Origin: Cercozoa sp. M6MM
Lineage: Eukaryota; Endomyxa: Ascetosporea
Assembly (NCBI GenBank): GCA_040357565.1
Contig: JBDODJ010000039.1
Length of the DNA stretch: 64,000 nucleotides
Reading direction: 5' to 3' (one strand)
The stretch's first letter is position 1; each line of letters starts with the position of its first letter. Positions 23,449 through 33,042 of the stretch are shown piece after piece. The position numbers were made by a program, and so were the translations under genes. A model generated the notes under the pieces. The model saw only the letters and a list, made by a program, of their open reading frames with translations. It was not told the DNA's origin and did not search any database.

Positions 23449-26400
23449 AAGATCTAGAGTTCGCAATCGACGTTAAGGGTTTCTTGCCAAAGCAAGGAGA
23501 AACGCTGGGGCACCCAGTGTAAGTTAAGTTATTCGTGCTGGATCAACGCTATTGTGACCTCATTACTAGAGCTCAAATTTTAGGATGTCTCTACATGATC
23601 AGAGTAGGAAATCCGTGTTCCAGCAACGTAGGGTTGCTTTCTGAAAGCAGCAGTTTGCGCCTAAATTTAAGTTGCACTACTTTTTTAGAGGCCCGATTGA
23701 AAGAAGCGAGCGAGGAGCTCAATGCTAGATTTGATTTCACGGCCACTGCGTCCACACAGACACGCATCGATCACCACACATTGCAGGCGCTGGTGCGGAC
23801 CTCGTAGCTTTCAGCTTCTCCGCTCACTTTTATCGTTGTTTGGTAGGGCACGTTACGCGCAGTGTTTGATGGCTCGTCGTCGGTGCTCACCGACGTGTCA
23901 CAGCACTTTTCGCGCGCCAAGGACTACAACGAAACTCGCGCAGCGACCTTCCGACGGTTCTTTGCCGAGCGCATTATCGCTCCGGTATTTTCTCTGTTGC
24001 GATTGTATTGGGTCGAGGTTGTCGGGTTTTGTGGTAAATTGAAAAAACACGCTGCACTGCATGAAGGCTCGAGCGCGTGAGCTTTTGCTTTCGGTCACGG
24101 CGCGTGTGTTTGACATCCGAGGTGTGCCTTTGCCAGTGCGGAAAAAGCTCTTGCTTATGGCAGAGATGCGACAGTTCTCCGTCGGCGAGTGCATCTGCAA
24201 GCAGGGACAGTCTGGAGATGTGTGGTTCGTCGTTTTGAACGGCAGAGTGGCGTTGAGCACAACTGGCGATGCAAACAAGCCAACCAAGCTTGCTGAGTTA
24301 GCTCCCGGTATTTCGATATTATAGCTCTTAGTAGTGACCTTTCTCAAGTACCCCAGGAGACGACTTTGGCGAGCTGGGAGTCGCGAAAGCGATGCACACC
24401 CGTGCTCTCACAGCAACGTGCGTTACTCGCGTGCAGCTTCTTGCAGTGTCGCGTCGTTTGTACCAGCTACACGTAAAACCGCACCACGCGTGCACCGGCC
24501 ATGCCGACACGAAACGCTTTCTGCGCGAGTCGCCGTTTCTCCGCATGGAACCCATGCCCACGCTTTCTCGCATCGCTCGACTCCTCAAGAAACGGAGCTA
24601 CAGTACAGTTTACCAGACGAATGAGTTCCTTCCTTCATTCGTCCATATGTATCGTACACACAGAGAAAGGATCCGTGATTATCAAGCAAGGCACTCCGCG
24701 GAAAACAGTGCTCTTTTTCATCATCAAAGGCAAATGTCGCGTTCTTCGGTACCAGTAAATTCAGTTTGCTTTGACTCTTAAAATTCAAAATAGTTGTGTT
24801 TGAAAAAGTAGAGCGGTAGATGGTGGATACTTGGTACCCATCGTTTACACAGTTAGTTTGACTGTTGCGACATTTGTGAAAACAGGCTGCGTCGCGCCCT
24901 CCAAGGGATGCGCCGTCACATGCCGTACCTAGACGAGCCAAGCAGCCAACCGCACCTCAACACAGAAAGCCGCGACGAAAGGGTGTGTTCTTTAAAGCCG
25001 AGAAAGAAACTGCAACTTCGATCGGCGAAATCGACTCTCTCAAATCTGAGGCAACAGATGACGTTTCTTCGCTCGAGTTACGCGCACATTGTATTGAAGA
25101 CGCCACCACGGACAGCATAGCTGGTCATAAGTCAAAGAAGCTGCACGAACGAAAGAAAGCCATCTTTTGGAATAGTCGGAGCAAGTGGGAGGATCCGCGC
25201 ATTCCTCGTGTGGGAAAGACACTGGGTACCTTCCCCCTAAAACAATTTGGTGTTTCTTACCCAGCTGTACGTAGAACATTTAAGTATCGCACACGATCGA
25301 TCTATCTTGGACGCCACTGCAATGTAACAACTTACCTTTGTCCTTTAACCTCCCATCAACGTTACCAACATTGCTTTAATATTTGCCAGGGGAGAAAAGT
25401 GTCCAGACACGCAAGATGTGCGACTGCGACAGTACGCAGAAGCTCCGCTCATTCGTCGAAAGCTCCTTGCTGTAACTTTACAGGCCCAGTCTTCTTTCTC
25501 AATTCTGCAACCTTCCTTCAGTTCTTTGGAATCCTCTCTGACTTTGGAGCAGAAGAAACTTCAAACCGAGAGACGAAAGGGCATCGCGCCGCAGTTTCTG
25601 TCGACACAAGTAAACAATGGTGCTAACGAAATTGAAGCTGTCTGATCTGCTTGTGATTTCAAACGGACAAACTCCAAAAATGAGCAGAATTTGGTCAGTT
25701 GCACCCGCGGCGCGTGTTCATCGACATTGCGCTCCTGTCTTCGCACGAGTTTTTCGGAGAGTTCTTCAACTCGGCAATCGGCGGCAAGTACACACCGGCT
25801 TTTGTGGATAAAGGCGTCGGCGAACGACAAGAAAAAACCGAGTTGGACGCGCGCAGGATCGGTTTGCTCGGCTCGCTGGAGGCGAAGGAATGGGCACTTG
25901 CGAATACCGGCAGCAACAACTACGATCGGAAACAAGACACGCCATACGAAGCTTCACAGGTCAGTCCGACTGTTTAAAACAAAGAAGACCAAAGCAGGAA
26001 CTGGTCCTTTGTGCAGGCAGAAAGTACTGACGATGAAAATGCCTTGGTCGCGCAGTATACTTACAGTGTGGTCGCTGCCTCTGACGTTGACTGTTGGTAC
26101 GATGCCGCTTGTGTTGCTTCTGACCTACCTGGACATATCTCCTGCATCGACACAGGGAAGTCGACTCCTACATGTTCACTCGCAACCTGTCGGACAAAAC
26201 GATGCAACTCTTGCGTCTCAACGACCCGGCGCAACTCACCACATACGACGCTGTTCAGGCCCTGCATCGCCAAAACGCGTGGCACGGCTTTCGACGAGAA
26301 ACCACTCGTGTACTTCAAAATTCTACTAGTGTATAAATTAACTGTAAAAAACAATTTGCTGCGTTCTTGTTTTGAATAGAACGCACTTCGACAGTGTCTG

Positions 26401-26496
26401 CGCGGTCGCGTCGGTCACGCAGAAACCGTGTCGCGGGCCACTCGCGATCCCTACAAGGCGCAGTTCGGAACGCGCACCTTCTTGAACTACAACTAA
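23449..26496 (+). CDS. Protein with two cyclic-nucleotide-binding domains (CNBD2-like)
   Basis: Multi-exon gene. The N-terminal part has helical exons (RLKEASEELNARFDF, 23700; SQHFSRAKDYNETRAATFRR, 23900). First cyclic-nucleotide-binding domain 24100-24480: MAEMRQFSVGECICKQGQSG, VWFVVLNGRVAL, and the phosphate-binding cassette FGELGVAKAMHTRALTATC, which keeps Gly, Glu and Arg. Second domain 24540-24760: LKKRSYSTVYQ, then SVIIKQGTPRKTVLFFIIKG. Later exons (25000-26480) are not a kinase or channel; they hold FIDIALLSSHEFFGEFF, YMFTRNLSDKTMQLLRLND and the end GTRTFLNYN with TAA at 26494..26496. Two such domains without kinase or membrane segments resemble CNBD2-type proteins known from sperm. 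This suggests a flagellar or signalling role (inference). The true start was not fixed. Confidence 0.82.
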
Positions 26497-26787
26497 TTAC
26501 GGTGATTTCTGGATGATACTCGACATTGTAAACTGAGGCTGAAACTGAAACTGCATCGCGAAGCTTCCTGTTTTTTCAATACTGTGGGTACACTGGGGAC
26601 TGTAAATTTACAGAACTTGGTACGCCTGACCGACTTCAGAAGGTACTGTAGGGATCCCGGTACTGTAAATATTGCTGTCTGTAGTATATCTACGCTGCAC
26701 ACGAAAACGGAAATACCGCCTGCAGTTCAATTTTACTCAGTGCCAGGTAGCGCGGGTGGTGGTGAAACCTACCTACAGTCTAAGTTG

Positions 26788-27814
26788 TCACTCAGCGTCG
26801 GCAAGAATCTTGGCGATAACTTCGTCGAACTGCTTTTTCGCCTACAGTATATAATTCACAGGGCAGGTAACTTACATTGCGTAGCGGTGTAATTAAATTT
26901 AAATTAACCTGGGCAAACTCTTCGTCACCGCCGCGTGCACTGCGCAAAGAATTGCGTGGCTCGCTACAGAAACAGAACACGTGTAGTATTGTTCGTACCT
27001 GATGCCAATTTTGGCAACGATTTGCGCACCGCAGAACTTTCCGATCTAGTAGTAACAGTCACTATTAATGTGCCTGAAGCGGACACTGTATACGTAAGAC
27101 ACACGACAAACCAAGAGGTCAAAATGCGGTGCCAAGAAGTTGACCGGAGAAGAGACAGCTGTCCCTGTGAAGTGAAGAACGCTTTAAAAGCCTCACTGCG
27201 TAGATTTTGAATGACATTACGAACCTCCAGATCCTTGGAGAAGCACGAACTTCTTGTCTCCCAATAGCCCACGAGATCCTGTCTCCGTGTACTCGAAGGC
27301 GTTTCCTGCGGTGAGGGTGAGGTCGTACCACAACTTGATATTTGCCCTGCATTGTACAGTAAATTATGTTTTAATTAACAGATCGCCAAGTTTCCAAGTT
27401 ACGAAGTAGTAAAGTTGTGCACTGGTGTTTCAAGTAGGACAACGTCGGCTTGCATCAGTTCGTCCGTCAATTCACCCGAAATTGGCATTGCAGAAGGAAG
27501 TGCTCTACAATTTAGGTTTTACGCAGAACTTGAATCCCCAGACTAAATGCAGGCTTACAGACCAGTTTCGGTGTAGCCCTGTGTCAGGTACGGTAGTGGT
27601 GTTAAGCCAACCTCGCGCTCCTATTGTAGTTCACAACGTAAATATACAGTATTACAGGTGAGTCCACAAAAATGCCTTTGTACAGTAATTTGGAGCGTCA
27701 TGTCATTCTTTTGGGCTTGCAGCGACATCCTCTCTGCGAAAGCATTGCCCAGCTTTCGAGACAAACTGCCGTTTTGGGCGCTGCGCGGGGAGCAACGGAC
27801 ATGAAGAACACGCA
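26788..27814 (-). CDS. FMN-dependent NAD(P)H azoreductase/quinone reductase (AzoR family)
   Basis: Flavodoxin-fold oxidoreductase reducing quinones or azo compounds with NAD(P)H. Exons on the minus strand: 27814 to about 27700 MRVLHVRCSPRSAQNGSLSR (the FMN phosphate loop), about 27490-27405 with ELTDELMQADVVLLETPVHN, about 27345-27220 with IKLWYDLTLTAGNAFEYTE and GDKKFVLLQGSGG, about 27045-27005 RSESSAVRKSLPKLASG, about 26960-26910 and a last exon KKQFDEVIAKILADAE with a TGA stop at 26788. The ADVVLLETPVHN and AGNAFEYTETG blocks match the bacterial AzoR pattern (ADVVVLGVPMYNF, AGRTFRYTENG). The usual C-terminal part is shortened or diverged. The family is mainly bacterial, so ancient transfer followed by intron gain is plausible, though eukaryotic members exist. 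Confidence 0.88.
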
Positions 27815-28114
27815 TTGTTCAGTTCACAGCCTAATTAAAAGGAAGTTTGAAACAGTACTCATATCTACCACATTATGTCCGAACATCGTCGGGGTTGGAG
27901 ATTTCAAACAAACGTAAGTAGTCCTCAGGCAGTCAGGCTTAACGCAACTGAACTGATTATGGTGGTGTACGAAACTACTGGTAGTAAGTTGTCGAACGCA
28001 ACACGAACAGCGCACGCAAGGAAGACGGAACGAAAATCAAAACGATATCAATCACCGCACTCGACTAATGTCGATCAGGTCCGATCAGGACTCAGCGCAG
28101 CTGCTCAGCGCGGC
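27815..28114. other. Spacer upstream of the azoreductase
   Basis: About 300 bases holding the promoter side of the azoreductase and the 3' end of the acidic-tailed gene. I see no exon. Confidence 0.5.
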
Positions 28115-28493
28115 CTAGGAACGAAGGTCAACATCGTCATCCGAGTCGGAACTTGAACCGTCGGCAATCTCATTTTCGTCACTTTCCGCGTGATCGAACA
28201 TGATCTCGTCCTCGCCTTCGTCCTCGTCGTCGTCCTCGTCGTAGACGTTGCGGCGACGGCGTTTGCGCCGAGTGGTTTTAGTTTTGCTTTTGGCAGCGTT
28301 GGCGCCTTTCGTTGGGTTGCCTTTCGCCTTGGTTTGCTCGGCTTCCTCTGAAGTTCGGCAATGTTCAAGTCCAAAGAGTGTGCAAACAAGGAAGTACCAC
28401 GCGCGGACTCGACAAACGCGGCGGAATCGTCGAGATCTAGCGATCGCAGCGATGTCACGAATTTGCGGAACTTTAAAAGATAAGGCATAAACT

Positions 28494-28548
<55 letters not shown>

Positions 28549-29880
28549 GAAGAAGAAAGTACCATCGCGGGTTCCTCCACTCGGGTTGCGCGCATCTTTG
28601 CCGTGACGTCTATGGATTAAAATAGACGAAATGAAGTATCCGGGTGAGACAGATGGTACTGCTAGGCCTGCGATCGATAGGCACGTGGTAGGCACGACAC
28701 AAGAAGCAGCGCAGTTTGCACAAGACTGCTTTGAGTGCGAGCGAGGACCCTTCTTCTCTGTGTTCAGTATTCAACACATCCGTATATAGGATCAAAGTGG
28801 ATAGTGAAGGTTACTCGCACAAGAAGGCTCGCGTCGGTGCATGCAGTGCGTCCACCAGCACGTACTACGAAACAATACCAACATGCAATGCACTACAAAG
28901 TCACAAGCACAAGAAATACCGGCTGCTCGTGTGTCCACTGTGTTGCTGCCACCACTGAAAAACAAACAACGAAACAGTTAAAAACACACCTCACTGCGCA
29001 CAACACACACGGCAAAATACCTTGTGCAACAAATAGAAAACATTGCGTCGCATCCAGCAGCCGAAGTCGCTGCATTTCCGTGTCGTTATCGTCTAAAAAC
29101 ACTCTCAGTTAAGGAACACTTGCGTATCAAAGAGCAAACCGAAATGATTCGTCGTCGCAACTCGGAACACCGCCATCAGAGTCATCACGACCTGCAGCCA
29201 GCACAGTACAAAACACACACAACACACAAAGCAAGAACTGAACAAAAGCACGTTTCGAGCGACTTGCTGTCTTCGTTTCGCCGTCGCTTCTTGCAGTTGC
29301 ACCACCGGCGTCAGCATGGCGAGGCAACGCACCGGAATATCCTCGCCTTTCGCCTCAGTTCTGCCTCCGTCGGTTTCGCTTTCGCTTTTGCCGCCGGTCA
29401 AGAGCGCAAAAGCCGAAATCAGCGCCGGACGAACTCCGCCGACGAGGTGCGCTTCATACTTTTGCTGCAGCTGCGAGAGAGACAGAGAGAGTAACAGAAG
29501 ATCGTTCCCGAACAAAGAAGAACAAAGAGTGAAAGTGCAAGCGTGCCCACAGAAGGAACGAACGCGCAGTTTCCGAAACTCTCTCATCCGCCAACAAAGC
29601 AATCGCCTATATCACCCAATTCGTTTGTTTCATCCAACAAACTGGTAGGTCACACAAACACAACATACCGGCGGAACCACCACCTGCGGATGCATCGTGC
29701 CCATCTGAGTGGCCAGTCTGCAACAATATACAAGAAACGCATGAAAATACCAAAAAAAAAGAACAGATAAAACTATCTGCACTACCTCAAACAAATCAAG
29801 GCATTCTTGCGACTCGTTGCGGACAGTTTTCGGTCCAAACAGTGTTTGCTCTGTGATACACCCGACCCGATTTATAATTT
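28115..29880 (-). CDS. Unrecognised protein with a basic-then-acidic C-terminal tail
   Basis: Probable exons on the minus strand: about 29862-29795 (FGPKTVRNESQECLDLFE), about 29705-29660 (LATQMGTMHPQVVVPP), about 29465-29260 (QQKYEAHLVGGVRPALISAF and ATAKRRQQVARN), about 29105-29020 (DNDTEMQRLRLLDATQ), a short exon near 28620-28570 (KDARNPSGGTRDG), and after an intron filled by a CA tract an exon with MPYLLKFRKFVTSLRSLDL. The last part encodes TTRRKRRRRNVYDEDDDEDE and ends SDSDDDVDLRS with a TAG stop at 28115. The frame changes between IAEL and the basic-acidic tail near 28350, so a small intron or an assembly error lies there. Alpha-helical, armadillo-like composition is possible. The basic-acidic tail suggests a nuclear protein (inference). 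Start not found. Confidence 0.5.
28495..28547. repeat. (CA)n microsatellite
   Basis: Uninterrupted CA tract within an intron of the acidic-tailed gene (GT-rich in gene sense, directly before its CAG acceptor). Confidence 0.95.
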
Positions 29881-30006
29881 TTCGATCAAATTAGCAAACA
29901 AAAGGTTTGTTTGTTTGCTTTATTTTAATTTAAGCACAGACAGCAGAATGTTTTACATTGAAGGAAACGACGCAAGCACGTACAGCGCCAGAAGAGATGC
30001 CTTGAA

Positions 30007-30806
30007 CTATCTTGCCTGAGAACAATTTTGTTTGCAAAAAGCACACACAGACCGAAATCGAAGAAATAAACGCTCCACACCAGTTTTTGCCTTTTTCGTG
30101 TTTTTCTCGTGTCGCAGCGTGCAGCTTAAAAACTTGCGCAGCGCCTGAATCTCATATTTTTCGTGTAGAATGCCAAACAGCAAAACGACCAAGGCAAAGC
30201 AAAGCAAAGTAAAAAAGGCTACAGCGATGGCAGCACTTGTGAACGGGAGATTCTGCGAAGGCAACGCGACCCAGTTTGCCACCATTTTGGCCTGCATTGA
30301 AAAGTAATGTTAAAAGAAGGCCAAGAATAAGGTTACAGTAAAGGCTAAAGGGAGCAAAAATAAGATAGGAAGAAAGGAGGAAAAACTCACCGCACTGGGC
30401 GAACCGAGCATGCGCGGTTCTTTGCCAAACAACAGCATCGCCGCTCGCATGGCCTGTCAGCGAGGAAGATAAGAGAGAGAGAGAGGGGTGATGGAGGGAG
30501 GGTAAAAGGGTACAGCAACTCGCACGACGACGAAGCTGCACTTCAGCGCCGACGGCAGCACAGCTTCGATCATCTGTTTCACCGACAGTGCCTGCTGCGT
30601 CAACTGCCGCACGTTCTGCCCCACACACGTGTCCAAAGTGACCACTCACTCAGTGACCCCACTGACTGATCCACTGACTGACCCACTATCCAGGGAGAAA
30701 CGCTACCGTCAGCGAGGCGCCCAGAGCACCGAAAACCAACAACAAACGCGCCGTGTTCACCGCCTGTTTCAACGCCCGCCAGGCCTCGTACAACTGCGCA
30801 GTGACG
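30007..30806 (-). CDS. Small membrane protein, 5' end lost in gap
   Basis: Exons on the minus strand: 30806 to about 30706 (TAQLYEAWRALKQAVNTARL then LLVFGALGASLT, a membrane helix), about 30615-30530 (NVRQLTQQALSVKQMIEAVL), about 30450-30390 (AMRAAMLLFGKEPRMLGSPS), and a last exon from about 30293 with AKMVANWVALPSQNLPFTSA, the helix VAFFTLLCFALVVLLFGILH, KYEIQALRKFLS and a charged tail ending at 30007. Introns start GTAG or GTGAG and end CAG. Two helices with a short amphipathic section between them are visible. A peroxisomal or mitochondrial morphology protein is possible but not shown. The N-terminus is hidden by the assembly gap. Confidence 0.6.
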
Positions 30807-30906
30807 NNNNNNNNNNNNNNNNNNNNNNNNNNNNNNNNNNNNNNNNNNNNNNNNNNNNNNNNNNNNNNNNNNNNNNNNNNNNNNNNNNNNNNNNNNNNNN
30901 NNNNNN
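30807..30906. other. Assembly gap (100 N)
   Basis: Exactly 100 N, a conventional placeholder of unknown true length. It separates the small membrane protein from the 3' part of transposon copy A. Confidence 0.99.
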
Positions 30907-31528
30907 AAACGGAGATTGAGTTCATTGAGACGTACTGCTCTGATAAGGCGTCCTTGCTGCCCGATGTAGTGGATTTTTTCTCTTGTGGAGGCCGCCTGGT
31001 GTGCCCGAAACACCGTACGAAGTACAACAAGAAGGCAAAGCGCTTCGCCAAGTACATGCGCACATAACAGGACCTGTACGAGCTCCTGACCCGCGAAGAC
31101 GCACTACAACAGCACGAAAACACTGCAGAAGTGGCAGGTCAAGTTGACCCGGACTACGAGAGCCAAAACATGGCTCCCGGGACGCCAAGTGAGACCAGCG
31201 AACCTCCCGCCAAAAGACCACGCCGTGCCGCTGCCAGCAAAGCAAAGACAGAGCTACTACGCCAAAGCCAGGGTGCTCTATTGATGTCAGCACTGCAGCG
31301 CAACTTTCGTTACAACGAAACAGGCAGCAGAGATCGCCATTATCTAAGCACGGTGATGCGAATCCGGCGCTCCAACGCAACAAAAAAAGAGGATTGTATC
31401 ACAATTTTCTTCGAGTTTACGGGATTAGCGGAAGTTCCACGCACTCAGTTATGCACTAATCTTATATGCTCATGCACTGATGATAGTTAGCACGCGTATT
31501 TAAAAGTGGGCTTCAACGCCCCAGAACC
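30907..31528 (+). mobile_element. DNA transposon copy A, left end in gap, coding part broken
   Basis: Nearly identical in inverted orientation to 47929-48620. It begins at the gap inside the reading frame (KTEIEFIETYCSDKASLLPD), continues through a Cys/Lys-rich section to KRFAKYMRT and an in-frame TAA, and resumes QDLYELLTREDAL, PPAKRPRRAAASKAKTELL. It ends in a copy of the long terminal inverted repeat (about 31407-31528) closing GCCCCAGAACC. The left terminal repeat and the start codon are missing or lie in the gap. With a nonsense codon it cannot make the intact product. Confidence 0.85.
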
Positions 31529-31564
31529 TCTATGTGTGCTACATGTACTAAATCGAAAGGAAAA

Positions 31565-32830
31565 TCAGAGCTGCCGTGCGTCAAGTTTACTCTTGGGGAT
31601 CTGGAAAGCTGGGGCCACCCACCGACCTGCACACATTAACGGTAGCAAAGGGCGCAAAAAAGTGACAGAGAGGAAAAGAGCTACCGCAGCTGCACTGAGC
31701 GCCGGCAAGATCGTACTGCCCGAGTTTTGTGGCACATTTGGGACACACGACCTTGCCCGAGACGCCTACAAGGAATGAACTGAATTAAGGACGCATTCAA
31801 GTGCATTCGGGCACATTTTACCGTTGAAAGGACCGAGGTTGGGACCAGGTTCAAAGAACCACGACTGGCACACTGTGGTATTGTTCCACTGATCACGTCG
31901 CTTCCACTGGAAGGCGGTTTGGCCATTGCCCACCTACAACAATCATCAAGCCCACGTTTACCCTTCTTTACCTGCCAGTGCCGAAAGGTACCTGGTGTTC
32001 GCCGAGTTTGGTATCAAGAAAGATGGGACACCGACATTTCTGGCAGCAAAATACGATTGTGGGTTCTCTGTGACAGACGCTGTTGCTGTTGGTATCATCG
32101 CTGGCATTGTCAGCAGGACTGTCATCACCAATGTCACCGTCAGGATCAACGGTGTCCATACCGTCGGCACTGTTGGACAGAAAGGGTTCGAACTTGTCGA
32201 GATTGCTCTGCAGCACTCCTCGCAGCGACAGCGAAATCTCGATCGGCGAGCCGCACAAAGTTTTCACTTTCGTCGATGTGCGCAGTCGCAGCAAATCAGC
32301 GATCGGCACCCAGACACACTCGCCTTGCGATACCCGGATATCTCGAGCAGCAACGAAGCGAAGAGGCGTCATGTGTATCGTATGCGTCACGTCCTCGCGG
32401 TGCATCCGCAGTGCCGAGTACTTTGGATCACGCAGGCGTTTCTCCAGGATCTGTCGCATGCACACCTCGTCGCTCCGTTGCTTGTGCACCTTCTTAGCAA
32501 AACTTCCGCCTGTTCTCCTGCAGCAAAACACCTCTGAAAACTGGTTCTGTAACCACAGCGCCCCAACGGCCAATCCTACCGTGAAAATTCGCTCGCCAGA
32601 GCATGCAACTCGTCCTCGTCTTCCTGTAAAAGCTCCTTGTACCATGATCTTTCACATCAAAGATCTGTTTCAATCAAAGCTGTAAGTACGGGAACATCGG
32701 CGACGAATTCGGAAAAGTAGGCATTCGAGCGCGCTCGGTCGACACGCACGTGTCGCCACAACAGCACGAGAAACGCACCGTTTTCCGCGCGGCTGAACGG
32801 TAAAATACCAATTGTAGATACTGAAGACAT
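31565..32830 (-). CDS. Protein ending in a YVH1/DUSP12 zinc-binding module; N-terminus not a phosphatase
   Basis: The C-terminus is clear: FCCQKCRCPIF, then GNGQTAFQWKRRDQW, CQSWFFEPGPN, and after a GTAAAA...TAG intron GKVVCPKCATKLGQYDLAG, CSCGRWVAPAFQIPKSKLDA, TGA stop at 31567..31565. This is the zinc-binding C-terminal domain of the YVH1/DUSP12 phosphatases, which in yeast helps release Mrt4 in 60S assembly. The region upstream encodes MSSVSTIGILPFSRAENGAF (Met at 32830), LLWRHVRVDRARSNAYF, SWYKELLQEDEDELHALASE, RFVAARDIRVSQGE and VWVPIADLL. No HCxxGxxRS phosphatase loop is present. The order of segments resembles SETD/Rubisco-methyltransferase SET proteins, a weak match. Further upstream exons are possible, and one junction near 32690 is unresolved. 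Confidence 0.75.
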
Positions 32831-33042
32831 TTGCGCGTGCCGAGGCCTCTAATTTCTCAGCAGAATGACCAAAAGCCAACAATCATCAAAGGCTTTATTT
32901 TTTTAAACAGTAGCCGATCCTGGATCAGATCTCTCATTTTTACTCCGCAGTCCAGTTGATCGGCTGGCTGTGGATAAAACCTGCAGTACTTGTAGCGTCA
33001 CACACTTCTGTCACTTGGCCTGAGGAGGCAGGATAGGAAAAC

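Noticed and set aside
28105-30000. Fanconi anaemia FANCI-like identity for the acidic-tailed gene
   Set aside because: Only a loose resemblance of one helical stretch and the acidic tail; not enough to name it.
31919-32685. Long plus-strand open frames
   Set aside because: They are shadows of the minus-strand gene with the YVH1 zinc module, which has clear motifs and splice sites.
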